From assembly GCA_937949585.1 (NCBI GenBank), contig CALEDW010000132.1, forward strand, positions 1 through 10,136: a stretch of 10,136 nt of DNA, written 5' to 3'. The translations under genes were made by a program, and so were the position numbers. Of this stretch, positions 1 to 7,461 are shown one piece after another. How positions within the stretch are numbered: position 1 is the first letter of the stretch; each line of letters begins with the position of its first letter. Below the pieces are notes generated by a model. It was not told where the DNA came from. It made no database searches and saw nothing but the letters and a program-made list of their open reading frames with translations. The stretch comes from an uncultured Acidimicrobiia bacterium. Lineage in GTDB: Bacteria > Actinomycetota > Acidimicrobiia > IMCC26256 > CALEDW01.

Positions 1-448
1 CACCTACGCCGAGCTCACCCACCGCGCCGGGCGCCTGCTGGAGCTCGGCGAGTCGGTGATCCTCGACGCGTCCTTCTCGGCGGCCGCCCACCGCCACGCG
101 GCTCGGGAGGTCGCCCGGGAGACGGCGTCGTGGTGCACCGAGCTGACCTGCCGGGCCGAGCCGGAGGTCGTCGAGGCGCGCCTGGGCCGCCGAGCGGCCG
201 ACGTCGGCGAGGTCTCGGACGCCACCGTCGAGGTGGCCGAGGCCATGCGGGCCCGGTTCGAGCCGTGGCCGGAAGCGACCGTGCTCGACACCTCGGCGCC
301 GGTGGACGAGGTACTCGCCGCCGCCTCGGCGGCGATCGAGGCGAACCTCGCCGAGGTGCTGAGCCCCGGGACCGCCGAAACCCGGTGGGTGGGCTCAGAC
401 CCGGCGGAGCAGCCGGTCGACGTTGCCGCCCCGGAACCCGGCCGGTAG
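1..448 (+). CDS. AAA-family P-loop kinase, C-terminal part (partial at left edge)
   Basis: The gene enters from the left edge, reads in the frame starting at base 2, and ends at TAG 446-448, leaving about 148 residues. The strand-and-helix pattern VILDASFS followed by an HRHAAREVA helix (from base 56) is the usual core of the small-molecule kinase fold in the AAA_33/gluconate-kinase-like group. There the Asp and nearby Arg residues (the RLGRR lid-like stretch) serve phosphoryl transfer. The pattern is typical of the C-terminal half of bifunctional aminoglycoside-phosphotransferase-like/ATPase proteins (COG2187 plus COG0645 type). The Walker A loop and any N-terminal kinase domain would lie outside the window, so the substrate cannot be inferred. 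The last 54 bases overlap, tail to tail, the end of the opposing amidohydrolase pseudogene, and the low-complexity Pro/Ala/Glu tail may be a late stop extension. The family is fairly sure, the exact function unknown. Confidence 0.75.
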   Translation, partial: TYAELTHRAGRLLELGESVILDASFSAAAHRHAAREVARETASWCTELTCRAEPEVVEARLGRRAADVGEVSDATVEVAEAMRARFEPWPEATVLDTSAPVDEVLAAASAAIEANLAEVLSPGTAETRWVGSDPAEQPVDVAAPEPGR

Positions 449-1262
449 CGGCCCGAGCGCCTCGAGGTCGGTGACGGGGTCGGCGGTGCCCTCGGAGTGC
501 GGCCAGTCCGAGCAGGCCATGAACAGGTCGCCGACCGAGGCGCTGAGCCGGTCGGGTCGCTCGTAGGCGAACGCGGCGATGCGCACCTGGCGGCGCAGGT
601 ACTCCGACGGGCGGCACGGCAGCGTGGTGATCGTGGCGCCGTGGAGGCGGCTCACGAAGTCGTGGCCGCCGTCGAGGAACGTGCAGAACAGCGGGACCCA
701 CACCGCCGACAGCTCCATCACCCCCAGTCGCAGGTCGGGATGCCGCTCGAAGACCCCGTGGACGGCCAGGTCGGCGATGGCCAGCGCCGGCGGGACCCAC
801 AGGAAGATCGAGAACAGCTCGGGGTTGGCCGGCTCGGGGTCGTCGGCGTACCAGGCCGGATCGAACGGCTTGGTGAAGTTCGCGCCGGCAGGTCGCCGGC
901 CAGGGCGTCCTCCCAGATCAGGCCGTAGTTCGGGAAGCAGACCGCCTCGGCCACCCGAGCCGGTCCATCCGACCGAGGCGCGCCGCGGGGTCGTGGTAGT
1001 CGGCGGGGAGCCGCTCGTCGTAGGGCACCTCGGGGGGCTCACCGCGCTTGGCGGCCTGCAGCCGCCGCCCCAGCGCCGCCACGTCCCCGGGCTCGGGCAC
1101 GTCGGCGAGGCCGAGGCGGCGCCCCCGTCAGGTGAGCCAGGCGTTGCCGGCCTCGTCGTCGAGGATCGCCAGCGCGTCGGCGCGCTGCGCCGCCGGCATC
1201 CGGTCGGCCCAGCAGGTGCGGTCCTCGAAGAGGTGTTGGTCGGCGTCGATGAGGGCGCTCAC
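395..1262 (-). pseudogene. amidohydrolase (amidohydrolase_2-like) pseudogene
   Basis: The protein can be rebuilt across three interrupted pieces. Piece 1 starts at GTG 1262-1260 and carries the N-terminal DADQHLFE motif, where metal-dependent amidohydrolases place early metal ligands; an in-frame TGA at 1130-1128 interrupts it after NAWLT, and homology-like sequence (RGRRLGLADVPEPG) resumes in the same frame. Piece 2 begins near 950, where loss of one G in a G run (CTCGGGTGGCC, expected GGGG) moves the reading to the frame encoding EAVCFPNYGLIWEDALAGDLPA. Piece 3 starts near 885 in the third frame with ANFTKPFDPAWYADD and runs to TGA 397-395. It contains the ERHPDL and MELSAVWVP segments and the C-terminal SDWPHSEG metal-site motif. 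The jump from DLPA to ANFTKP skips a segment the family normally has (about 80-100 residues, including the strand bringing a His). The rebuilt length is about 290 residues, against roughly 360-400 expected. The 215-codon open frame at 395-1042 is only the 3' fragment with an out-of-frame leader. Confidence 0.8.
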
Positions 1263-1346
1263 CGTGCCATGTTCGCACCCCGCGGCGCCGGCGTGCGATA
1301 CCCCGGCGGCCCGGCCGACCCAGCGACCGGCGCGGTCCGGCGCCGT

Positions 1347-1352
1347 TAGCCT
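1347..1352 (+). promoter_or_regulatory. candidate -10 box of a leaderless promoter for the GNAT-GH20 operon
   Basis: TAGCCT fits the actinobacterial -10 consensus TANNNT. It ends 7 bases before the GTG at 1360, which is where a transcript starting at the first base of the start codon would need it. There is no Shine-Dalgarno-like purine run before this GTG, in keeping with leaderless translation, which is common in actinomycetes. No clear -35 was seen (the spacing position holds only a weak cgaccg). The match is short and could be chance, but it lies in one of the few AT-containing spots of the 97-bp divergent gap. Confidence 0.4.
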
Positions 1353-1359
1353 CCGGCCC

Positions 1360-2220
1360 GTGGCGAACGGGTGGTCCGAGTTGGGCCCCGACGCGCTCCC
1401 CGGGATCGCGCGGCTCGTCGGGCGGGCCGTGCCCGACCCGCCGACGGCCGCCGAGCTGGCCCGGACGCTGTTCGACGACGAGCAGCCGGCGCACGTGGTC
1501 GGTGATCCGGCCGTCGGTGTGGTCGCCACCGTGGTGATCGGCACCTCAGGACACCTGCGGCTGCTCGCCGTCGATCCCGACCACCGCGGCCGGGGACACG
1601 GCCTGGCGCTGCTCGCCGCAGCCGAGGCGCACCTGGCCGCCGCCGGGTGCCGGGAGGTCGTGACCGGTTCGGACCCGCCCGCCTACCTGTTCCCCGGTGT
1701 GGACACCCGTGCCGTCGAGCTCTGCGCCCTGCTCGAGCGCAGCCGGTACCGCCGGGACGAGGCGAACTTCAACATGCTCGTCGACCTCGGACGGCTCCCC
1801 GCCGACCCGGGGGGCTGGGAGGACGTCGCCGACGAGCGGGAGGTGCGGGCCTGGGGCGACGCCCACTGGCCGCACTGGACCCCCGAGCTGGTGCGGGCGG
1901 CGCGCCGATCCACCCTGGTCGGGGTCCGCGACGCACAGGGCCTGGCCGCGCTCTGCGCGTACAGCGTGAACCGCGACGGCTGGGTGGGCCCGGTCTGCTC
2001 CCGCCCGTCGTTGGTGGGTCGGGGTGCCGGGCGGGCGCCCCTGGTCGGGGCCTTGAGGCGCCTGGCCGAGGCCGGGCACCGGCGGGCCGAGATCGCCTGG
2101 GTCGGGCCGATCGTGCCCTACGCCCGGCTCGGCGCCCGGATCGGCCCGGTGTTCTTCGTCTACCGGAGGAGCCTCGACGACCGGGGCGGTGCGCCCGGTC
2201 CGCAGGCAGGCGCAGCGTGA
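1360..2220 (+). CDS. tandem GNAT-domain N-acetyltransferase
   Basis: This 286-residue protein reads as two GNAT folds in a row. The first half has the strand HLRLLAVDPDH leading into the acetyl-CoA pyrophosphate loop RGRGHG (residues 76-81) and the following helix. The second half repeats the plan, with a strand (WVGPVCS) followed by GRGAGR (220-225), a helix, and a C-terminal beta segment ending near FFVYRRS. Acetyl-CoA-dependent N-acetylation of a small molecule or sugar amine is the family expectation; the acceptor cannot be read from sequence. GTG 1360 was chosen because homology-like sequence starts there and a TANNNT box sits 7 bases upstream. The frame stays open upstream to 1048, but that part is antisense to the pseudogene's 5' end. 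The stop overlaps the start of the GH20 gene by 4 bases (GTGA), so the two are translationally coupled. One of the two domains may be catalytically idle. Confidence 0.85.
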   Translation: MANGWSELGPDALPGIARLVGRAVPDPPTAAELARTLFDDEQPAHVVGDPAVGVVATVVIGTSGHLRLLAVDPDHRGRGHGLALLAAAEAHLAAAGCREVVTGSDPPAYLFPGVDTRAVELCALLERSRYRRDEANFNMLVDLGRLPADPGGWEDVADEREVRAWGDAHWPHWTPELVRAARRSTLVGVRDAQGLAALCAYSVNRDGWVGPVCSRPSLVGRGAGRAPLVGALRRLAEAGHRRAEIAWVGPIVPYARLGARIGPVFFVYRRSLDDRGGAPGPQAGAA

Positions 2221-3989
2221 CCGGACCGCTGCTCCTGCCGGCGCCCCGCGAGGCCCACCTCGACGGCCCGGCCGTCCCCGCGGCGGACCCGGTGGTGCGG
2301 ATCGGCGCACCGGGCCTGCCCGCCGAGGGCTACGCGCTCACCGTCGGGCCCGACGGGACGGTCGCCGTCGACGCCGCCGACGAGGCCGGGGCCCGCTGGG
2401 CGGCCGCCACGCTCGCCCAGCTGCGCGCCGTCCACGACGGATGCGTCCCGGTCGGTGCGATCCAGGACTGGCCGGACCGGCCGGTGCGCGCCGCGATGCT
2501 CGACATCAGCCGCGACAAGGTGCCGACGCTGTCGGAGCTGGAGGCGCTCGTCGACCGGCTCGCGGGCTGGAAGGTCAACCAGCTGCAGCTGTACATGGAG
2601 CACACCTTCGCCGCGGTCGGTCACGAGGAGGTGTGGCGGGAGGCGAGCGCGCTGAGCGCCGCCGAGCTCGCGCGTCTCGACGCGCACTGCAGGTCCCGGG
2701 GGGTGGAGCTGGTGCCGAACCAGAACTGCCTCGGTCACCTGGCCCGGTGGCTGCGTCACCCGGGCTACGCCGAGCTCGCCATGGATCCGGCCGGCTACAC
2801 GCTGGCCGGACTGCGCTTCCCGCCGGCCACGATCGAACCGGACCACCCCCGGTCGTTGCCGCTCGTCGCCGACGTGCTCGGCCAGCTGGTCGCCGCGCTG
2901 CCGCGGGCCCGGTTCGTGCACGTCGGTCTCGACGAGCCCTGGGAGATGCCCCCTGAGCGCATCGGCGACTACCTGGCCTGGATGCGGCGCCTGCGCGACC
3001 TGCCCGCGCTGGACGGCCGGGAGATGCTGGTGTGGGGCGACGTGCTCGCCCGGCACCCCGACCGCCTCGGCGAGGTGCCCGAGGGGGTCACCGTGGTGGA
3101 GTGGGGGTACGAAGCCGGCCACCCGTTCGCCGAGCGCCTGGCCCGCCTCGCCGATGCCGGGGTGCCGGCATGGGTGGCGCCGGGCACGTCGAGCTGGTGG
3201 TCGATCCTGGGCCGGGTACCGAACATGTGCGCCAACGTCGCCGAGGCCGTCACCGCCGCCGTCCGCTCCGGGGCGGCCGGGGTGCTGCAGACCGACTGGG
3301 GCGACAACGGGCACCTGCAACCGCCGCCGGTGAGCGAGCCGGGCTGGGCGCTCGCCGCCGCGCTCGGCTGGTGTGCGGAGGCGAACGCCGACGCGGGCGA
3401 CCGGCTGGCGGCGTTGCTCGACGTCCACGCCTTCGCCGATGCCGCCGGCGTGCTCGGCGCGACGCTGGTGGAGCTCGGTTCGCTCTACCGGATCCTCACC
3501 CCACAGCTCCCGAACCTCGCCACGACGGTCCTGCACCTCTACTTCCCGCAGCTCCCGGTGGGGCGAGGGCTGCTCGACGGTGCCACCGCCGACGAGTACG
3601 CCGAGGTCGCCGGCCGCCTCGACGACCTCGCGGCACGCCTCGGGCGGGCCCGGCCCGCTCGACCCGACGGTCCGCTGGTACTGGACGAGCTGCGGTACGC
3701 GATCGGCATCGTGCGCCTGTGCTGCGACGACGCCCTGGCCCGCCTCGCCGGCGACGGGACGCTCGCCTCGGTCCCGGAGGCGACGCGGGGGGCGCTGGCG
3801 GACCGCACCGTGGCGCTCGCCGACGAGCACGACCGGCTCTGGGCGGCCCGGAACCGGCCGGGTGGGACGGCCGACTCGCGGGCCTGGCTCGACCACCTCG
3901 CCGATTGCCAGCGCCGCGGGGAGGCCCCGCTCGACTGGTCCGGCCCCCACCGCCGGCCGCCCGGCACCGACGGGCCCGACCGCCCCTGA
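2217..3989 (+). CDS. family 20 glycosyl hydrolase (beta-N-acetylhexosaminidase-like)
   Basis: This 590-residue protein begins with a GH20b-like domain (about 1-90), then a (beta/alpha)8 barrel. Recognisable barrel features are AAMLDISRDK (D96-R99), NQLQLYMEHTF (121-131), VPNQNCLGH (166-174), the catalytic pair in HVGLDE (H235, D239, E240) and QTDWGDNGH (W361, D363). In GH20 the Asp steers the substrate acetamido group for substrate-assisted catalysis and the Glu is the acid/base; both are present. The surrounding motif is HVGLDE rather than the classical HxGGDE, as expected for the GcnA/hexosaminidase-D-like branch. No signal peptide or membrane segment is visible, so it should act in the cytoplasm on imported or recycled GlcNAc/GalNAc-containing sugars. 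The C-terminal 170 residues look helical and are unassigned. GTG 2217 overlaps the GNAT stop (GTGA), which fixes the start. The polar, proline-rich last 25 residues are probably disordered. Family sure, substrate unknown. Confidence 0.88.
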   Translation: MTGPLLLPAPREAHLDGPAVPAADPVVRIGAPGLPAEGYALTVGPDGTVAVDAADEAGARWAAATLAQLRAVHDGCVPVGAIQDWPDRPVRAAMLDISRDKVPTLSELEALVDRLAGWKVNQLQLYMEHTFAAVGHEEVWREASALSAAELARLDAHCRSRGVELVPNQNCLGHLARWLRHPGYAELAMDPAGYTLAGLRFPPATIEPDHPRSLPLVADVLGQLVAALPRARFVHVGLDEPWEMPPERIGDYLAWMRRLRDLPALDGREMLVWGDVLARHPDRLGEVPEGVTVVEWGYEAGHPFAERLARLADAGVPAWVAPGTSSWWSILGRVPNMCANVAEAVTAAVRSGAAGVLQTDWGDNGHLQPPPVSEPGWALAAALGWCAEANADAGDRLAALLDVHAFADAAGVLGATLVELGSLYRILTPQLPNLATTVLHLYFPQLPVGRGLLDGATADEYAEVAGRLDDLAARLGRARPARPDGPLVLDELRYAIGIVRLCCDDALARLAGDGTLASVPEATRGALADRTVALADEHDRLWAARNRPGGTADSRAWLDHLADCQRRGEAPLDWSGPHRRPPGTDGPDRP

Positions 3990-4121
3990 GCCCGGCGCAG
4001 ACCGGCGCCCGGCGCACACCGGCACCGACGGCGACGGTGCGGTCGGAGCAACGGCCCTGCCCTCCACCCGCCGGGCGAGCCGGCCGACGGCGCCGTTGCC
4101 CGACCGCACCTCCAGGATCGG

Positions 4122-4164
4122 CACCGGGTGTGACGATTTCAGGCGTGTAATCCCACCGGTGTGG
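4122..4164. other. AT-richer island with three GTGT-containing half-sites
   Basis: In the gap between the convergent GH20 and AMMECR1 genes there is a stretch clearly less GC-rich than its surroundings. It has GTGTGA at 4128, GTGTAA at 4145 and GTGTGG at 4159, an 8-bp palindrome CACCGGTG at 4154-4161, and two near-identical copies of CACCGG(G)TGTG at 4122 and 4154. This looks like a protein-binding site or a small structured element, but both flanking genes end here, so it has no obvious promoter to control. The rest of the 213-bp gap holds nothing recognisable apart from a hairpin. Confidence 0.3.
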
Positions 4165-4184
4165 TCCGGGTCGGGCACCGGACC
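4163..4184. terminator. GC hairpin in convergent gap, possible bidirectional terminator
   Basis: GGTCCGG (4163-4169) pairs perfectly with CCGGACC (4178-4184) around an 8-base loop. It sits between the 3' ends of two converging genes, where a terminator for either strand is expected. There is no T-run on either side, so it is not a textbook intrinsic terminator; hairpins without U-tracts are reported as terminators in high-GC actinomycetes. Confidence 0.3.
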
Positions 4185-4199
4185 CCGGCGGCCGGGCGG

Positions 4200-4221
4200 C
4201 GGTCAGGCGGCGGTCAGGCGG
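4200..4221. repeat. 11-bp tandem duplication at the amrA stop codon
   Basis: CGGTCAGGCGG occurs twice back to back (4200-4210, 4211-4221). On the minus strand the first copy read encodes the final Leu-Thr-Ala-Ala of the AMMECR1 protein and the second supplies its TGA, so a small duplication appears to have occurred across the 3' end of the gene. Confidence 0.6.
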
Positions 4222-4811
4222 CGCGGGCCGCGGTCGGTGAAGGTGCGGGTGCGGTAGCGGGCGCAGCGCAGGTCGGGTGGGTGGTACCCGGGCGACCAGC
4301 CGGCCTTCGCCCACAGCGCCCGGCGGAACGCCGCCGGGTCCGACAGCTGGTCCCACACCGCCGGCAGGAACGTCGCCGACGCGGAGCCGGCGTGCACCAC
4401 CAGGCCGTCGCGCCCGGGTTCGAGGCGCCGCTCCAGGTCGTCGAGATCCTCGACCTCGAAGGGCACGAGCTCGGACAGCACCGACACCGAGACGTCCATC
4501 ATCTCGTAGTCGGCGGCGGTCACCGGGGGCAGGCGTGGATCGGCGAACGCGGCGGCGAGCGCGTGCCGGGCGATGCAACGGCCCAGCGGCTCGACCGCCC
4601 GCAGCGATCCGATGCAGCCCAGGAGGCGCCCCTGCCGGGTGAGGGTGACGAACGCCGCCCCGGGCCGTGCAAGACGCCCTCGCCACCCGTCGGGTGGGGC
4701 GACGAGCACGGCGGGCCCCCGCCGCAGCGTCTCGCCGATGGTGGCGACGGCGAACTCGAGCGCGATCGCCTCCTCCTCGGGACGGAGCTCGGGGGGCTGC
4801 AACGTCGTCAC
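4203..4811 (-). CDS. amrA: AmmeMemoRadiSam system protein A (AMMECR1 domain)
   Basis: The protein has 202 residues, the usual size of a stand-alone AMMECR1 domain. The family hallmark LxGCIGxL is present as LLGCIGSL, preceded by the strand AAFVTLTRQGRL. The C-terminal block VWDQLSDPAAFRRALWAKAG matches the conserved end of the domain. The molecular activity of AMMECR1 proteins is not established; structural work shows a compact alpha/beta fold with a cleft. Its place as third gene after the radical SAM and Memo genes assigns it to the AmmeMemoRadiSam set. GTG 4811 was chosen because it follows a GAGGGG ribosome site about 6 bases upstream and lies 10 bases past the Memo stop; the nearer upstream GTG (4825-4823) runs into a stop after five codons. 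It is very likely co-transcribed with the two genes before it. Confidence 0.9.
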   Translation of the reverse strand: MTTLQPPELRPEEEAIALEFAVATIGETLRRGPAVLVAPPDGWRGRLARPGAAFVTLTRQGRLLGCIGSLRAVEPLGRCIARHALAAAFADPRLPPVTAADYEMMDVSVSVLSELVPFEVEDLDDLERRLEPGRDGLVVHAGSASATFLPAVWDQLSDPAAFRRALWAKAGWSPGYHPPDLRCARYRTRTFTDRGPRRLTAA

Positions 4812-4821
4812 CGCGGTCCCC

Positions 4822-5636
4822 TCACCCCTCGGACCCGGTGATCGCGAACGCCCCGTAGCCGACCACCCGGTCGCGGGGCCCGGCGGTGTCGCCCGAGGTG
4901 CGAAGGTCGAGGAGGCGCACCCGGTACCCGCGGCGGGCGACGGTCGTGAGCACCGCGGCGAGGGGATGGGCGCCGCAGGCGTCCCAGGGTCCGATCGCCC
5001 GGTGGTCACAGGCGACGATGCGCGCCGCGGTGCGGACGTCGTGGCGGCGCGCCGACTCGAGGTCCTCGTAGTGGCTGAGGTCGGTGGAGCACACGAGCAG
5101 CGTGTCCGGACCCCAGGCCGCCTCCAGGGCGGCGGCCGCCTCGGCGGGCACACCGGCCCCCACGAGCAGCGGTAGCACCGGCACGGGTCCCAGCGCGCGG
5201 ACCAGGAACGGGAGCTGGACCTCCAGGCTGTGCTCGGGGGCGTGGGCGGCGTCGTCGACGGTCACGAGCCCGGCCCGCAGCAAGCGGTCCCGAGCCCCGG
5301 TGTCGACGGGGAGGCGCCCGAGGGGGGTGTCGAGCTGCTCGGCCGCGGTCGTGGCCACGCCCCGCACCGGCACCCGATGGGCGGGCCCCACGAGCAGCAC
5401 CGAGGCGGGGCGCACCGCAGCGGGGACCGAGCGCAGGCACGCGTAGGCCGACGCCGCGACCGGGCCCGAGTAGACCGTGCCGGCGTGCGGCACGATGAGG
5501 CCTCGCAGCCGTCCTGCCGGCGGCGCCACGTCGGCGGCGGCGAGCAGCGCGTCGACGTGGGCGGCGAGCTCGGCGGGGTCGGCCGGGTAGAAGGCGCCGG
5601 CCACGGCCGCGGGTCGCACCGGCACCGGCGCCACGC

Positions 5637-5640
<4 letters not shown>
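4822..5640 (-). CDS. amrB: AmmeMemoRadiSam system protein B (Memo-like)
   Basis: This 272-residue protein matches the Memo family end to end. It opens with VRPAAVAGAFYPADP, the conserved family start. The metal-site residues known from human MEMO1 (His49, His81, Cys244) correspond to H52 in IVPHAG, H88 in GPAHR and C222 in ACGAHP. D187 and H190 lie in STDLSHY, and EHSLEVQLPFL (136-146) is the family signature helix. The fold is related to class III extradiol dioxygenases, but no reaction is proven. The second metal His sits in GPAHR rather than the more common GPSHH, a mild variation. GTG 5640 forms a GTGA overlap with the radical SAM gene's stop, so translation is coupled; a second in-frame GTG at 5634 is possible. 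Likely cytoplasmic: no signal peptide or membrane segment. Confidence 0.92.
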
Positions 5641-6770
<1,130 letters not shown>

Positions 6771-6775
6771 CGCAA

Positions 6776-6779
6776 CCTC
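6776..6779 (-). promoter_or_regulatory. ribosome binding site deciding the amrS start
   Basis: GAGG on the minus strand lies 5 bases upstream of ATG 6770. The in-frame ATG at 6755 has no comparable purine run, so the longer protein is favoured. Confidence 0.55.
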
Positions 6780-6780
6780 G

Positions 6781-6807
6781 AACGGCCGCGCCCGGGCCGG
6801 TGTTCCC
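6781..6807 (-). promoter_or_regulatory. possible ECF-sigma (SigR/SigH-like) promoter before amrS
   Basis: On the minus strand GGGAAC (6807-6802) is followed by exactly 18 bases and then GTT (6783-6781). This is the layout of SigR/SigH-type thiol-oxidative-stress promoters (GGGAAy-N18-GTT). The start of transcription would fall only a few bases before ATG 6770, making the message almost leaderless and possibly excluding part of the GAGG site. It is a short motif and could be coincidental. Confidence 0.25.
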
Positions 6808-6852
6808 GTCGCCCGGAGCTCGTGACCTTGGTCCCGGACCGGTCCCGGCGCG

Positions 6853-6869
6853 CCCGACCTGCGGTCGGG
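6853..6869. terminator. hairpin between the small Cys/His protein and amrS
   Basis: CCCGACC (6853-6859) pairs perfectly with GGTCGGG (6863-6869) over a three-base loop, within the 133-bp gap after the upstream gene's stop. There is no T-run, so it may attenuate or end transcription only weakly, or merely be a chance GC palindrome. Confidence 0.25.
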
Positions 6870-6903
6870 ACGGCCGGGCGGTGCCGCGCCCGGGGATCTG
6901 GGC

Positions 6904-7314
6904 TCAGCCCCGCCGCAGCACCCGCCCTGCACGCAGGGCGGTGCGGCAGCCGTCGTGGGCGAGCCGGGCCGGGTCGTGGCTGCGCCCCAGCTCGTCCCGG
7001 CAGGCCCGACAGGCCTGCGCCTCGGCCCAGTCGGCGAGCCGCTCCCGCTCCTCGAGCGAGGCCTCGGCCCGCTCGCCCAGCATGTAGACCCGCACCGCCC
7101 GGTCGGGGTCCGCCGGCAGGGAGGCGTCCCGATCGCTCCCGGGGTCGGGGGCGGTGGCGAGGTCCCCGACCGTCGGCGGGCCGGACCCCGCAGCGTCGGA
7201 CGACGGCGCCCGGTCAACACCGCCGCCCCAGAACGCCTCCTCCGGCGAGGCCGGCCCCGGCCCGCCCGCGGGGTCGAGCACCGTCTCGGCCGCTCGTTTG
7301 GATCTCCAGGGCAC
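6904..7314 (-). CDS. small uncharacterised protein with C-terminal Cys/His cluster
   Basis: No family was recognised for this 136-residue protein. Residues 1-12 are basic, and residues 14-70 are rich in Gly, Pro, Asp and Ala and probably disordered. Residues 73-136 form a charged helical segment (GERAEASLEERERLADWAEAQ) that leads into C102-x2-C105-x7-H113-x6-H120-x2-C123, spacing that could bind zinc. It resembles zinc-ribbon or anti-sigma-like small proteins only in a general way; the HxxxCxxC motif of zinc anti-sigma factors is not there (Glu at the His position). GTG 7314 is chosen because GGAGG lies exactly 6 bases upstream; GTG 7320 would touch that ribosome site directly. It lies upstream of, and on the same strand as, the AmmeMemoRadiSam operon, separated by 133 bp with a hairpin, so a functional link is possible but not shown. 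That it is a real gene is supported by the ribosome site, low-complexity head and ordered tail. Confidence 0.6.
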   Translation of the reverse strand: MPWRSKRAAETVLDPAGGPGPASPEEAFWGGGVDRAPSSDAAGSGPPTVGDLATAPDPGSDRDASLPADPDRAVRVYMLGERAEASLEERERLADWAEAQACRACRDELGRSHDPARLAHDGCRTALRAGRVLRRG

Positions 7315-7320
7315 GCGCAC

Positions 7321-7325
7321 CCTCC
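7321..7325 (-). promoter_or_regulatory. Shine-Dalgarno site fixing the start at 7314
   Basis: GGAGG on the minus strand, 6 bases before GTG 7314. It abuts the alternative GTG at 7320 with no spacer, so the downstream GTG is the better start. Confidence 0.6.
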
Positions 7326-7342
7326 ACGGCCGGGACCCGACC

Positions 7343-7348
7343 ACCGTA
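7343..7348 (-). promoter_or_regulatory. candidate -10 box for the small Cys/His protein gene
   Basis: TACGGT on the minus strand fits TANNNT and lies about 29 bases before the chosen start, leaving room for a short leader with the GGAGG site. Upstream on the same strand, GGTCCGGT occurs twice within about 20 bases (near 7354-7374), which could be a -35 region or operator; no good TTGACA-like box is present. Confidence 0.25.
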
Positions 7349-7461
7349 GCGGGGACCGGACCCACACCGGACCGCACCGGCCGCCGGGCACCCGATCGCC
7401 ACCGCCACACCGGCGGCCCGCAGGCCCGCGATCTGCGGACCGGCCGCCCCGCCCACGACAC

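Noticed and set aside
395..1042. Open frame of 215 codons as an intact small amidohydrolase
   Set aside because: Its first roughly 50 codons do not resemble the family and are an out-of-frame reading of the N-terminal part; only the 3' part is genuine.
1128..1130. In-frame TGA in the amidohydrolase as a possible selenocysteine codon
   Set aside because: The surrounding context (NAWLT before, RGRRLG after) suggests a former Trp codon, no metal or redox role is expected there, no obvious SECIS-like hairpin was seen, and two further disabling lesions lie downstream.
1048..1359. N-terminal extension of the GNAT protein from the ATG at 1048
   Set aside because: The extension is antisense to the amidohydrolase 5' end and the divergent promoter gap, and GNAT-like sequence begins only after GTG 1360.
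2160..4178. Long minus-strand open frame of 672 codons
   Set aside because: It lies opposite the GH20 gene, is Arg/Gly/Pro-rich without domain signatures, and is the usual antisense openness of very GC-rich DNA.
6904..7314. Small Cys/His protein as a zinc-binding anti-sigma factor
   Set aside because: The HxxxCxxC motif is missing (Glu in place of His), there is no neighbouring sigma factor and no membrane segment.
7418..7438. Hairpin CCGCAG/CTGCGG as terminator of the NurA-domain gene
   Set aside because: Six pairs with a 9-base loop and no T-run are too easily produced by chance at this GC content.
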